Numbered from the stretch's first letter, positions 9,305 to 21,145 are shown. The stretch is 62,000 nt of DNA from Nematostella vectensis (GCF_932526225.1 NC_064041.1:9096813-9158812); one strand, 5' to 3'. Notes: generated by a model not told the origin, from the sequence alone. Made by a program: numbers and translations.

Positions 9305-9590
9305 AAATCGTGGCGATACGCTGGCGTTTGTATTGTCGACGGTAAGGGCGGTGGAGCGTGTAGGTTGGTTGCGAGCGTAACCATAACTCGGCTTGCTGAC
9401 GAGTTAACCCCTTGTTACGTATGGCCCGCGCCAATTTATCCACGCCACCATAGGCCGCCGGGTCCGAGGGATCATAGTAGCTACCATGGCGTTGTTTGGA
9501 CGATTTCTTTGAGACCTTTGGGGATTGTTTATGACCGTTCGTCTTTGTTAGCGGTTTTGAAAGCTTTCTCCGACCACGCCCTACTATAAT
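9302..9590 (-). pseudogene. INT: Polinton integrase, N-terminal remnant, copy 1
   Basis: Contains YYDPSDPAAYGGVDKLARA and WLRSQPTYTLHRPYRR followed by KRQRI, the region just before the rve core in F54H12.3/KRBA2-like integrases of Polintons. The catalytic core (DDE) is absent: the frame runs straight into the penton-like region at about 9302. Upstream, the same open frame continues into a PolB fragment. Two deletions therefore flank this remnant. Copy 2 shares the downstream junction. Confidence 0.8.
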
Positions 9591-12500
9591 GTACTCGGTA
9601 CGCCGGGGGTTGTCTCGCTCCCCGAACTTCCCCCACATACTGTTCAGCGCCATTTTATTAACGCACCGACGTCCCTCGTTCCGATTGATACGCTGGGGGT
9701 CCAGCCTTATACCCTCGTGCTCCAGGTAATTTTTAAGTAGCGCTCCCGATCATCGTCGGTCCGGCACCATGCAGGTAAGCCAGAGGCCTCTTGCTTGTTT
9801 TTTAAGAACTGTGCGATGTACCCCCCGAACAGCTGGCCCCATTCCTCCCAGTGCCATACCTCATATACTTTGAGGACACGGTAACGTTTCTCCAAGGCTT
9901 TGGCCAGCTCCACATGGGTCCAAGTACCCACGGCTGTTCGATCGTTATCGGTGTGGTCGCAGCCCCTATCCTGGCGTTCCTCTTCAGCGCAACGTGGACA
10001 ACAAACAGACATCAGTTTGTCATTAATCCTCATTGGGAGGACTGGGAAGTAGAGGTCGCGTGGTGGCAGGAACCGTACTTTGAGCAACCCCTTATACCCT
10101 GTTACCGGCCCAAAGTCACAAATGATGACATGCGGGTGGCCTTTTGGATAATTCGCGAGAATTGACGTGCGGATAAAGTAAACAAAAGTCTTTGTACTCG
10201 ATGATTGTCCCAGCGGGTTCCTCGGAAACATCACAGCGAAGTTGAATAGCATTCGTACGACCCCCGAAAAAAGCATTACGCGCCTCAAGTACTTTGCTAC
10301 ATTCAACGTCACTCACTACAGCTTGTAGGTGAGCCTCGCTAGCCAGTCGCTTGTCAAATTGACACTCCGATTCCTCCACCAGATTAAAACCTAGATCGCT
10401 GAGGTGTAAGTAGATATCGCGAGTACGCTCGCGCGAGCCTCTCATTAGGACATGGTTCAGCGGGTTCCTGGTGTCAGGGTCATAACAAATTGCGCAACCA
10501 TGAAACAGGCACCCATGGTATTGATAACAAGTGTTGGTCTCTTGCGCGAAATCATCCACTTTGTAACTCCCGATCTTGACCTCACCACCGTTCCCCGCAT
10601 GCTGGATGAACACCCCATCCTCATGTGTCTTGTACTCGAGCCATTGTAGCGCTTTTAGCGAATGAACATCGTTCCCTCGGTAACCTCTGGGTGGGATCAC
10701 TGCTACACTCTGCTCGGGTAGGTGGTTCAAACGCAAAATCTTCATGCACAAGGAAGGTAAAGTGATAGCTGACTAGAACGCGGGGATCCCCCCAGCTTCA
10801 CGAAATTCCCGGTCGTAGGCTAGCACTGCCCTTGTCAACACCTCGACATCCTTGTGGCAGTAACTTGCTAGTTGCTGTTGGAAGTCGAACACGGCGCCCC
10901 TGGACACCTCGCCAGCGTGCCAAGTCCTCAGCGCCTGTACTGCCTCATCCTTTATTCCAGGGAGGTCGTAATATTCCAAAGGGGGGATGGTTTCAACGTA
11001 ATCTTGGTGGTCGGGGGTATTGAAGAGGTGTGGAAAAGTGCCTTTGCATGCAATGTGCTCGAAACCAAACGTTTCTGGCATCTTGTTCAATGCAAAAGGT
11101 ATAAAATTTAGTGTGTCTTTAAAGTCCACTTTGTATGCGGGAAAGTTCATGTACAATGTCTTTCCCCCGTTAAAGATAACAGTGGGCTTGTACCCGTTGG
11201 CAAACACCCACTTCAGCACAAGGTATGAGTCGTACCCTTACTGAAATTATGGGCAAGACATGTGTAGCCTTGGTTTACCCCTGAAAAAAGCCAGGAGCAG
11301 AATTCGGCCACAGTCCGGAACCCATGCTTTCGCTGGCCACACTTCATGCACTCCATCACATCCATTGGGGCGTCTTTACAAAGCCTACAGAGTTTCTGGA
11401 CCGCTACATAGTTCACCGTATGCTTGTTTGTTAAAGGCATAGCCTCGAAATCAAAAATAAGGAGAGAATCCATGTCTTCGTCGTTGTGCGCTGGTACAAC
11501 CACTTCCCCCACCGTCACAAAACATTGGTGGTCTTGGGGTACCAACTGCTTACATATATTGCAGCGGTACTCCCCAGAAACATGCTCATCACCACTTTCC
11601 CGCTGCGCTGACTTGTCAACAGACGTTCCGCAGTCATTGCATTTATAGTACCGCTGACAAAACGTAGATTTTTGATCCCGCCTCCCCCGGATCTCCTTAT
11701 GATTTTGGTAACAAGTCAATGTCCGGAAATACTTATTGCATTCCCCACAATACATCCAATCCCAACGGGGGGCATCTCCTCTAGAAGTAGTGGTAGGTGA
11801 GCATCTCTCCCGGTCACAACTCCGACACAGCTCCACGCAGCCTCACGGATTGAATAGGGCTTCTTACATTTTAAACAGAAATATGCGCGCCCCAGTAGCC
11901 CCGGTACCTTGGTCACATATTGGTAGTGGTCACCGGTATGATATAGCCATAGGTGATGATTGGGGTCCACCAAGTCAACCGAGTATACAACGACGTTAAG
12001 GTACTGCCGGGAAATCACGTTAATCTCAATACCTTCACCCGCCAAAAGTTTTGGAATTCCGCCAGTTCTTCGGGACCGCATTTACGAATAGGGACCCCCG
12101 CGGCCTCGTAGAGCGCCCTGGCACGCCGGCCCTGCTCGAGCAGATAACGCCCACCATCCCCGGTATGGTACAACCGTCGATATGTCTGTATATCCTCTGT
12201 TTTGTGCGCCAACCCCACCACGATAGCTCTAGCGGCACACATTTCATCTGTATTCTTTATTCTTACAATCGTCCCATTTTCCCGCAACCACGTCTCCAAA
12301 TCTGCGATCCCCAGGGACCCGCTGTGGACCTTCCAGCTACCACCACGTGGCATTTGGGTGTGGTACACGCGCACAGAAAAGCGACCGTGCAGTACAAAAT
12401 TTGCATTTGACTGAGCCACAGTTTCCATCACATCGATTAGGCGCTTAGGCGTGAGATATTGTCGTGGCATATAGGGTAGGGAGATCGGGTTTGTTAGGCC

Positions 12501-13076
12501 TGGCGCGTCCAACGTGATGCGGGCGAAATCTTGCGTGGATAAATCTCCTAAAACATCATCGAGGAGTCGCTGAAGCACGCGCTCTAAGTCCTCAAGCGCC
12601 TTTTCAAGGTCGTCTCTCTCAGGCAGTTTGATGGTTAGAAAGTAGTCGGTTAAGTCGGTGTTGAATTTGCGGCTATGCCGCGTAGAGACTTGTTGTAGAG
12701 AATACCCCTGTAAAGAGTCACTGTCCACATCACCACTCACAAAGCGTTGACTTCCACCCGCTTGCGCTGTTTCGTTGCCATAACAATCGTTAAATAACTC
12801 CCCAAGGGATGAGTAAGTCACCGGGGTCTCATCTTGATTTTGGGCTACAAATTCATCCTGAGCGCCTAACACATCCTCGAAAAAGTCCGGTTCTAACTCT
12901 GATGGTGAATCACCAGCCCCATCATCATCACTACATGGTGGGAGTAAGTAAAAGAGTAAGGCTAATAGCTCTTGGAGATACTGCTCTCCATCTACTTCGA
13001 TGGGGTCCTGACTGTCACCATCAGGACTCGGTAATAGTTCTAGTAACTCTTGTAATGAAGGCTTATCGATATCCAT
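9588..13076 (-). pseudogene. POLB: Protein-primed family B DNA polymerase of Polinton, copy 1 (broken)
   Basis: Starts at ATG 13076 with a 353-codon open stretch: an acidic disordered N-terminus, then the conserved pre-exonuclease region (IVRIKNTDEMCAARAIV). At least five frame changes follow. Recognisable landmarks are a Cys-rich region (11250-11840), exonuclease motif I (IFDFEAM, about 11440), an exonuclease III-like SYCHKDVEVL (about 10850), the YHGCLFHGC segment (about 10500), a motif A-like DFCLLYPHVN (about 10180) and motif B (ALNSMWGKFGER, about 9630). The frame then runs into integrase sequence, so motif C (DTD) and the thumb are missing. It would have replicated the element. Confidence 0.85.
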
Positions 13077-13080
13077 TAAG

Positions 13081-14864
13081 ACTCGCTAATAGTGTGAAAT
13101 AAAAAAATATATACCGTACCCACTTTTATAAAAGCGGGTTCATAACTAAACAATTAAGTACCTGCCAATAATAGCACCCGGTAAAAAGAATCTAAAAAAA
13201 TATATTTGACCCTTACTGCCGTGACCTTACCATAGAAGGGCAAAAAATATGTGAAATCTGTCAGGGCGCATCAATTTTCATCCAGACGTAATATAATTCA
13301 CTAAATGATTAGGAAAATAGCACGCGATTAAAACCACCACTTTGTTTATTTTAAATAGTTTGGGCACTTAATCCTTATATCAGGCAAGAAATCTAATTAG
13401 GGCTGTCAACGTTGTTTATTTGTAATAGCTGGGACACCAAGCATCAACCATCTAAAATACGCATAATACCATACCATTTCTTTTTTTTCATCTCGACTTA
13501 AATGCCAATAGAATGACTGCTGTACATGAACAAACTTTGTTTATTGTAATAGTAGGGAGTACTTTATTCTGATATTATGCAAGCACTCGCTAATTACATT
13601 TAATTGATTGTATTGTATTGACACAAGCACGATATGGAATTTTGTTACGGTCGTCCCGTGTTTTCAACGTTAACTTGCCCAACATGAATCTTGTTTTTTC
13701 CTTTAAATACAAAACAGAAACAAAAACCAAAAAAAAAAAAAATTGAAGGCCCTGCTTATAAAACCTTAATGCTGATATCAGTTAAACACTCACTAGCGAA
13801 TATTTGTTTGTTTTTGCTTTTACACGAGATCCTAGCGCGATATTATGCTATGCAAACAGCGTCTGCTGTTTGCGGAATGGCCTCGCGAAGCTTCTGGTAT
13901 TGAGTATTTGAGCAATACAGCCCGCACCCAATGACCTGTGGGTCAGCTTCATAATTGAGCACTGTACCGCACTTAAAAACGCCTCGACCGACCTCTTTAA
14001 GGCCAACTTCGCAGAAACATTGCATAGAGGAAGCCATAATGACTAGTCTAGCTGCACAATGCTATACCTTTGGGCTAAAAATAATTTTGCATTCTTATAG
14101 ACTTTTGACTGTGTCCCACACATAACTGCCATCCCCTAGAACCCAGACCCAGATATCTAGCATTCCTTACATAGCAACCAACCCCTAGATCCCAGACCCT
14201 TAGCATATCGATCAAACACGGCGACCATTCCTTGCGTGACCTTGTATAAACAAAAACAGCGTCTTAAAACGCATAATCCCAAACGAAACTCATTAAAAAT
14301 GACTCCGATTCCTACTCGAACACAAGCCACCATTGCTTTCCCATCATAAGGAAACAATGTTCAGACTTCTAGGCAGCCCTCTACGATAAGAAACAAAATA
14401 GTACAACCACTAGAAATGGACCTACGCTGAAGGAAAAAATACCTCAACCACGTTCTCAAACCTAGCGGTACGCATAAACTCGCTCCAAACACAGATAAAC
14501 AACTGGCTAGTTTGGTATGTACCACGTCGAGAGCGTGATAGGCCTCTATAAACACTGGGAGGGAAGCTAGCAGAGCATTCCTCTCTACCAGTGAACAAGC
14601 CTTGCGCCAATCCCGTGAACCATTTTAGAGGACCTGGCTGATTTGATGTTGGGGCGTGCCATCATCGTATTGAGAAAGTGGTGAGGATACATAAACATCA
14701 GTAAAGCCCACCACCTCGATAAAAAGCATGAATGCAAGAGGTAACGCTAAGCACAAACGTAGTCTGGAGATAACCCTAAAAAGAACAGAAAATAAAACCT
14801 TAAATAGCCCCCCCCCCCCCGCCTTTTTTTTTTCAAAACGGAAATAAAAGCTAATAACATATGC
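13081..14864. other. Right arm of Polinton copy 1, mostly AT-rich
   Basis: Between the PolB start and the right TIR. About 13340-13600 holds three degenerate repeats, each starting with a ttgttta(t) block and an AATAG...GGGA core. 13843-14037 is a possible small gene. The remainder (14040-14860) has short minus-strand open stretches of 60-90 codons with no recognisable family, and a C-run at 14810-14820. Confidence 0.4.
13843..14037 (-). CDS. Small Cys-rich Polinton ORF (possible GRF-like zinc finger)
   Basis: 64 residues from ATG 14037. The spacing C-F-C, then GRGVFKC, then CGLYC resembles the CxC...GxFxC...C layout of GRF zinc fingers, which bind single-stranded nucleic acid. The match is to spacing only; the equivalent region is not available in copies 2 and 3. 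Confidence 0.3.
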   Translation of the reverse strand: MASSMQCFCEVGLKEVGRGVFKCGTVLNYEADPQVIGCGLYCSNTQYQKLREAIPQTADAVCIA

Positions 14865-15205
14865 ACCATCCAACCGTATTACAGAGATATGACAACACAT
14901 CATACAACGATGCCGCTATGACCTTATACTACCCCCTGGATGATAAACACACAGCACTACGTCCACGCGGCCCGTTTAGCGGAACCCTGAGCGTAACAAG
15001 AAATTCGCCACCAATGCATTCCTTTCCTCCCCTAGACACCAGAGCACCCCAAATACCGATACTTTATACTCACGCATTCCTTCCCCCCCCCCCCCCCCCC
15101 TAGGTCCCAGCCCACACATACCGATACTTCCTTTAAGCTAGGTGTGGCACATTCACCACATTCTGCGCATTCCTGCCGTCCCCTATACTCACACCCCTTA
15201 CTACT
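14865..15205 (-). repeat. Polinton copy 1 right terminal inverted repeat
   Basis: 341 bp, the inverse of the left TIR. A run of 18 C at 15083-15100 replaces 6 G in the left TIR, and an internal stretch of about 45 bp is missing. Confidence 0.9.
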
Positions 15206-16080
15206 CAGATATCTAAACGATTTCACCCCATATGTAGTAGTGTTTACTTTAGGTAAAGTCATTTTTGCATCTCCTCGGAGGTTATAACTGGAGTCCCTGA
15301 TATTGATCAGCTCAGAAATACTTGAAGGGACCTTACTACTTTTAGAACTAATTTTGAAAACTTTAGATCACATTTTTTAGCCTTTGATTTGCTGCAGTTT
15401 TATGGCCATTTGATTCTAGCAGTTTTTGTAACTTGGCTGGTGGTCACAGTATACGAAGCGAAGCGCCCTTTCATTTACTTTTTCTAATTTGTCAGACAGA
15501 CGCTTGCTGCAGGAATGCCACGTTTCGGAGTTTAAATGGGGGGCGATAAAAGCTTGGTGAAGTTTGACATGTATGTTCAGTTGGAGCATCTTTCTCATTT
15601 GTCGTAGAACTGCTGTTTGTTGGCTGTCCTTCCGACAGATTTTTGCAACTTTGCCTTCAAATTCCAACTGATTATCAAGCAGCTATAGTTCCTTTACAGT
15701 GGGGATGGCAGTGCCCTCGCATTTAAATACGGGGTTGTCTGTTGTCTTGCCAATAACCATAGCTATATATTTTTCATGATTTTTCCTAATGTCGTTTTTC
15801 TCATACCATGCATCAGTCTTGCTGAGGTCGCAATTTATAGCCTGTTCCACTTGGTGGATTGTGTTTCCCGCGTAGAATATCTGGGTATCGTCCGCGTAGG
15901 TGGAGAGCGTGGTATGACGTGCTGTAAATTGTTCATAAATATGTTAAAAAATAGCGGGCCCATTATTGACCCCTGGGGGATTACCTTGGAAATGGTTTGC
16001 CAAGAGGAACATGTATTTCCGAGTTTTACCTGCTGTTTCCGGTCACTTAGGTAGTTACTAAGCAGTACTAACAGCATTTT
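15206..16080 (-). mobile_element. CR1-like non-LTR retrotransposon, RT part (right flank of Polinton copy 1)
   Basis: Minus-strand reverse transcriptase pieces: YLSDRKQQVKLGNTCSSW, then an IPQGSIMGPLFFNIFMN block (RT domain 4), then KLEKVNERALRFVYCDHQ and, close to the Polinton, LPKVNTTTYGVKSFRYLS. These are C-terminal RT landmarks of CR1/L2-type elements. Several stops and frame changes are present and the 5' part is missing. It continues at 3772-4092 beyond the Polinton. Confidence 0.8.
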
Positions 16081-16401
16081 CGTGATTCATAACAATTTAG
16101 GCGATTTTCCACCCTCATCTCGGTTCACCTCCTCCCAACTCGTAATAAAATACCACAATTTAGGAAGGTTCACGGGCTGGCAATCACAACTTTGACTCTT
16201 CGAGGCAACTTTTTTGGCAGAAAACGGACACCTTCTCCCTTCAAAATCCTATATGCCATGGAAGAATAGTTTATAAACACATCTTTTGGAGAAAATAATC
16301 CAAAAGACCAGAATTTTCCTGCAATTTTTCACTGCAAAGTCGAAATTTATCGTTCTTCCAGAGTGCTGAAAAACGGTCGGTCCACAGAGCGCGGTCGGGG
16401 T

Positions 16402-16473
16402 CTGGACACAATAGAAAATACATTGCAATGCCATGGCAACCACTGAGACCATTGTATTCTCTATTGTGTCCAG
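16402..16473. repeat. Short palindromic element
   Basis: Arms ctggacacaatag...tacattg and the inverse ending ctattgtgtccag enclose about 25 bp. It abuts the next element exactly. Confidence 0.6.
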
Positions 16474-17383
16474 GGGCCGGTTCCTGAAAGCTTAGTTAGC
16501 AGTTATCGGTTGATAAATATGCACTTTATCCCCAGATAAATGTATTCGTAGATAAATTGGGTTCCTGAAACAGCCGATAAAGTTATCCTCTAATAAAGTA
16601 GCAGATAAAGTTAGCAGAGGTCGGGAGGACCCGATAAGTCGCTATCTGCCGATAAGTCATGTAATTCAAGATGGCGGATGAGCTGTTGCCATGGTTATTG
16701 GGAGAGCACAGATCTCCCAAGCTTGGGAATAAAACTCAAAACTCGTACTATTGGGGTATTAGAGAAACGTCAAATTAACATAGATTTCAAACTCTCCAAC
16801 AATTATCTAGTCATATAAGTGCTAGGGTGTCGCTCGAAGATGATCATTAGCGCTTATAACATATTGGTTGCAAATAACAAGTTGGAAAGCCTGTGGTGAT
16901 TCGAAATGGCGCTCGGTGGGTTTTGGCGTTTTTCGTACTTTTTTTAAGAACTCGAAGAATCTCGAGACATTGAGCGACGTCCAATATGTGAAACTGAAGC
17001 TCTTAATTTCAAGTTGGCGTCAATGGGAGACTTCAATTGCTAGCATGTCGAACGAGCGCTTTTTAAACCAGTTAAAAACAAAGTTGGGACTGAATGGAGG
17101 CGATTGCAGACAACATAGAAATGTTATGAGGATTCTCTGGTGAAAGAAAACGAAAGTTAAGGTAAACTGTGCTCATATTTGCTGATTTACCGCGTTTACT
17201 GTGTACAATTCACTCATCAAACCAGTTTCCTTGTCGCTTATCTATCAATAGCTATCGGAGGGATAAATTTGCTTTCAAGAACCAGATTTTATCGGTCGGA
17301 TAGCTATCCACCTCTATGCAAATTTAACCCGCGGATAAGTCTTATCGGCAAATAAATTTATCTGACTTTTCAGGAACCGGCCC
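16474..17383. mobile_element. Non-autonomous DNA transposon with GGGCCGGTTCCTGAAA termini
   Basis: The left end GGGCCGGTTCCTGAAA is matched by its inverse at 17368-17383, and further inside both ends carry gataa/ttatc-rich inverted sequence. 910 bp. The 91-codon open frame inside (16868-17143) matches nothing recognised. The target duplication is unclear; Harbinger-type or similar is possible. Confidence 0.55.
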
Positions 17384-17556
17384 GAGGCCGCTAGCCATTC
17401 TTCAAAACGGGTCAGTAGCTGCACGTGCACCCTTGAACGGTGACCGGTGCTTTTGGACAGTTAGCCGCGCTCGGCCGAACTGGAGACGAGAGCAAACTAT
17501 ACTACCCTCCCCTACCCTCAGTATACTACGGAGCTAGTAAATAGAAGCGTACGTTA

Positions 17557-19211
17557 ATGTCTGCTGATGGATTTATAGATGATAAGACTCTAGATTATCT
17601 TATCATCAATGGTAAGCCTAGGGCAGGTCGTTTTTATCTCCTTCCTAAAATACATAAGAAGGGTAACCCAGGTAGGCCAGTCATATCGGGGTGAAATACT
17701 TGCACTGAAAAGATATCTGAGTTTGTAGATTATCATATTAAGGATTTGGTGCCATCTATACCATCCCATATTAAGGATACTAAACATTTTCTTAATATAG
17801 TGAGGGATATCGGAACTTTACCTCAGGGGGCTATCTTAGTCACAGCAGATGTGGTTGGGCTTTACCCCCACATACCCCATGTTGAGGGGTTGGAGGCTCT
17901 TAAAGCCGCTTTGGACAAACGTGGTAAGTTAACAGGTAATTATATTCCTACTGAGAACCTTGTGGACTTAGCTCGCATTGTCCTGGAGAATAATATAACT
18001 AATATAATATAATATAAATAAATAATAATAACTTAGTATTTAATAAGAAGCATTATTTACAGGTATTAGGTACGGCTATAGGTACTAGGATGGCACCATC
18101 ATATGCTCATCTTTTTTATGGCTTAAGTGAAAAAGGAAATCATAGACTCTTCTCCAGTTAAGCCTTTTTCATGGCGTAGGTATATCGATGACATTTTCAT
18201 GGTCTGGACCGAAGGTGAGGACGCTCTGAGAGAGTTTATGGCTCACATGAACTCTATACATAGAACTATAAAATTTACGTTTGAGTGGTCTCTTAGTCAG
18301 GTAAATTTTTTGGATGTTTCACTTACTCCTAGGGATATACAGATCTGTATAGTAAGCCTACTGATAAGCATCAATATCTTTTTCATACGTCCTGTCATCC
18401 GTCTGCTTGTAAGAAAGGCATTCCTTTTGGGCAGGCACTACGTATTCGTAGGATATGTTAGAATACTCTTCTTTCGAAAAGAGGGTATTAGAGTTACAAG
18501 GTTATTTAGTTGATAGGGGTTATGACAGCAGATTTGTAGCGAGGGAAGTTGACCGGGTTAGACGTATTCCTAGGGACGACACATTGAAAGACAGGCGTAA
18601 AGGTAAGAGTGATCGTGTACCTTTTGTAGTCACTTTTCATCCAGCTTTACCTAATTTACCTGGTATTCTTCGTAATTTACAGCCAGTTCTAGAATCTTCT
18701 AGTAGATGTAGGGGTGCTATTGGTACCTATGGTGGCTTATAGGAAAACTAGGAGTTTAAAGGGTATGTTGGTGCACTCCTCTCTTAAAGAGGATAGTACT
18801 CAGGTTAGAGGTTGTGGTAAGTGTGGCAGTAAAAGGTGTAGGGTGTGTACTTTTTTTAAGACAGGGCGGGAGTTTCGCAGTACGGTTACTAATAAGAAAT
18901 ATGTCATTAATTTTGAATTGGACTGTAACTCAGATTTTGTTGTTTATCTCATTACTTGCTCTATGTGTAGCAAGCAATACGTAGGGTCTACTATCAATAG
19001 TTTTAGGAAGCGTTTTAATAATCATAAAAGTAGGTTAAATAAGCACCCTAGTTTACCGATTAGTGAAAGAGTTAAGGATGACCTTATCTATCAACATTTT
19101 CATTGCGACAAGCATTTAGGTCTTAATAATGTTATGGTACAACTTATAGATAAGTGTAACTCTGAGGCTCAGCTTAGGGAAAGGGAAGGCCAAATAGACT
19201 TATCGGCTTAA
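17557..19211 (+). pseudogene. Penelope-like element 1: reverse transcriptase plus GIY-YIG endonuclease (broken)
   Basis: RT landmarks in order: FYLLPKIHKKGNPGRPVISG, LVTADVVGLYPHIPH (motif A), [16 protein letters not shown] (motif B), RYIDDIFMVW (motif C), QVNFLDVSL. These are characteristic of Penelope-like elements. The C-terminal part (18714-19211) is one open frame with a Cys cluster (CGKCGSKRCRVC) and a GIY-YIG nuclease (VVYLITCSMC...QYVGST...RFNNHKSR). Damage: an in-frame TGA near 17693, an AT-rich insertion near 18000 and at least three frame changes. The endonuclease frame is open. Confidence 0.85.
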
Positions 19212-19384
19212 GTCTATCAACCCGCGGGGTCTTAATAGTGATGACTTTTTTTTGTAGTAGGAACCCACGTAGAGATGTGTAAATTCTTTTTATCTATAGC
19301 GCGCGATATTCTAGAAAATGCGCGTTTTTGTCAGTTGTAATGTTTTTGCGTCTTTCGCCACTATTCTGATGTAAATAAGCTTCT

Positions 19385-19434
19385 TCAGTCTGCCCTGAAG
19401 AAGTCTTATTAAAGACGAAAATTTGGCAGAGTCG
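19385..19434 (+). ncRNA. Hammerhead-like hairpin downstream of Penelope-like element 1
   Basis: tctgcc/ggcaga can form stem I around CTGAAGA, a GTCTT-ATTA-AAGAC stem II and GAAA. The base before the expected cleavage site would be G rather than A, C or T, so this may be a degenerate ribozyme. The same block recurs at 21790-21845. Confidence 0.4.
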
Positions 19435-19449
19435 AATTCCAGTTTTTGG

Positions 19450-20100
19450 TGTATTGTACCCTCCCCGCCAGGTGGAAAACACGCGAGCCTATCACCGGCG
19501 CATTTGATTCGGATTCCATACTTTTTCAAGATCTAAAATTCAGACATTTTCAGTTGGCGGAACGACAGGTAAGTAATACATTATTATGCGATTATTATGC
19601 GCCGGTGGTAGGCTTACTTTGTTTGATTGTTTTCTGTCTGTCTCGATTATTTGTGAGTTTTCGTTGTGTTACTTGTTGGAAAAAGGTATGGTTGGTCAGT
19701 GGGTAACTTTATATTTGCTCAGCCAAATTCCATTAGCGTATCTAGGGGGATGGCCATAGGGGTCGATGGAGCAAAATTCTCCACTTTAACCTCCGCCATG
19801 TGCTTTATTCATTGCCCCCCCCCCCCCTCTCTAGGCTCTTCCTCTACCCTCTACCCTCCCTTCGAAAAGACCTGGATCCGTCCGTGTGTCCCACCATCCA
19901 TAGCAATAGATCGATGAAAAGTCTCAGCTCGGCCGCATTTATACAATACAGATAACGTTTACTTACGACATTCGAGATTTAAAATAAGACAAAGGAACTC
20001 TCGAGAGCAGTGAAGATAGTAAAGTACCGAGCACAGGCTCGCCGCTTTAACCCTGGAAAACACACACACACAAGGCAAAGTGCTTGCTTACTAAATTCTC
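19450..20100. other. Intergenic DNA, no gene recognised
   Basis: Mixed low-complexity and unique-looking sequence with a C-run near 19818 and a short CA repeat near 20061. Nothing coding was supported. Confidence 0.3.
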
Positions 20101-20102
20101 GA

Positions 20103-20179
20103 GGATCCAGCGTACTTGCGGGCGCTCCCAGCCGTAGCAGTGACCTTTATTGGGAGCGCCCTCAAAGTACGCTGGATCC
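20103..20179. repeat. Foldback hairpin with ggatccagcgtac arms
   Basis: Two arms of about 28 bp (ggatccagcgtactt...gggcgctccca and its inverse) enclose about 20 bp. The arms are nearly perfect, indicating a small foldback element. Confidence 0.6.
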
Positions 20180-20739
20180 CAGAGCGTGTGCTCACACTTG
20201 CTCCTGGGAGCAATAGTAGAAAAACCCAACCCCGTGTCTATTCTTGGCATAGTAGAGCTCTCGGGGAGGACGTTACGACCCATGTCTTATTTTACCCAAG
20301 TAGTGGGACATAAATGTACTGTTGAGGAAGCTGTCACGTGGCACAGCAGAATGTGATGCATAAAATACATAAAAAATAGAACCACACTGTTTTAATAAAA
20401 TTGACACCAGATAGCCAAAACCTCCATTAAAAGTTAATAAAGGGAGTTTGGCTTATCGAGGTAAACATTTTAAAACTTAGAATTCATCTATCTCCGGCCA
20501 TTGCCCTTATTGGTGTCGTAGCCCATACTTTGAGACGGTGCACTCCTTCAGAAAATCCCCTAGTACTTGCAGTACTTAAAGTGAAGTATACTTCATAATC
20601 AGACATCACTGAGGATCGAGTTACCTAAGGCTTCAAAAAGTCTGTGATCCAGTTGTATTTTAAACTACCGGGACGGTTTGAAAACTCGCTTGGTGATCGG
20701 GTTAACGGGTCGAGGGGGATTCAAACGGGGGTGCGCAGT

Positions 20740-21145
20740 GTGCGCCCCCCTCCCTTTGCAGCCAAAAAGTGGGCCATTACTTATTAAGGGATCCATCACC
20801 CCCTATAACCATCACGGCTAATCCTGGGAACGCGCTTGAGTCATGTCATCCCCCCTTTGCGGCCAAAAAGTGGGCCATTTCTTATTAAGAGCGGATCCTT
20901 TTCACATAGGATACCTATGACTGCGAACCCCCCCCCCCCCCCCATAACCATCACGGCTAATCCTGGGAACGCGCTTGAGTCATGTCACCCCCCCCCCCCC
21001 CCCCTTTGCGGCCAAAATGTGGGCCATTTCTTATTAAGGGCGGATCCTTTTCACATGGGATACCTATGACTGCGCTCCCCCCCCCCCCCACCAGCACCAC
21101 CACCATCATCACGGTTAACTGGGAACGCGCTTGAGTTTAGCGACC
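20740..21145. repeat. Tandem array of about three 110-140 bp units with C-runs
   Basis: Units share a ctttgcggccaaaa..gtgggccat block, an atcacggctaatcctggga block and an aacgcgcttgagt block, and are separated by C-runs of variable length. Confidence 0.7.

Larger units (their letters stand above)
4093..15205. mobile_element. Polinton/Maverick (adintovirus-like) element, copy 1, complete ends
   Basis: 11,113 bp. The outer ends are inverted repeats beginning AGTAGTAAGGGGTGTG, and both flanks carry the 6-bp duplication cagata (4087-4092 and 15206-15211). Six-bp target duplications, long TIRs, AG termini, protein-primed PolB, Polinton-type integrase, packaging ATPase, adenain-type protease and double-jelly-roll capsid protein together identify a Polinton. 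It lies inside a CR1 reverse transcriptase: the CR1 frame on one side resumes in register on the other once one cagata is discounted. Relative to copies 2 and 3 it has lost about 1.5 kb near 5221 and about 0.5 kb near 7363. Most genes are broken; the ATPase is intact. Confidence 0.92.

Noticed and set aside
14422-14610. 62-codon minus-strand frame in the Polinton right arm
   Set aside because: No homologue recognised, overlapping frames of equal length nearby, and no second copy in the window to test conservation.
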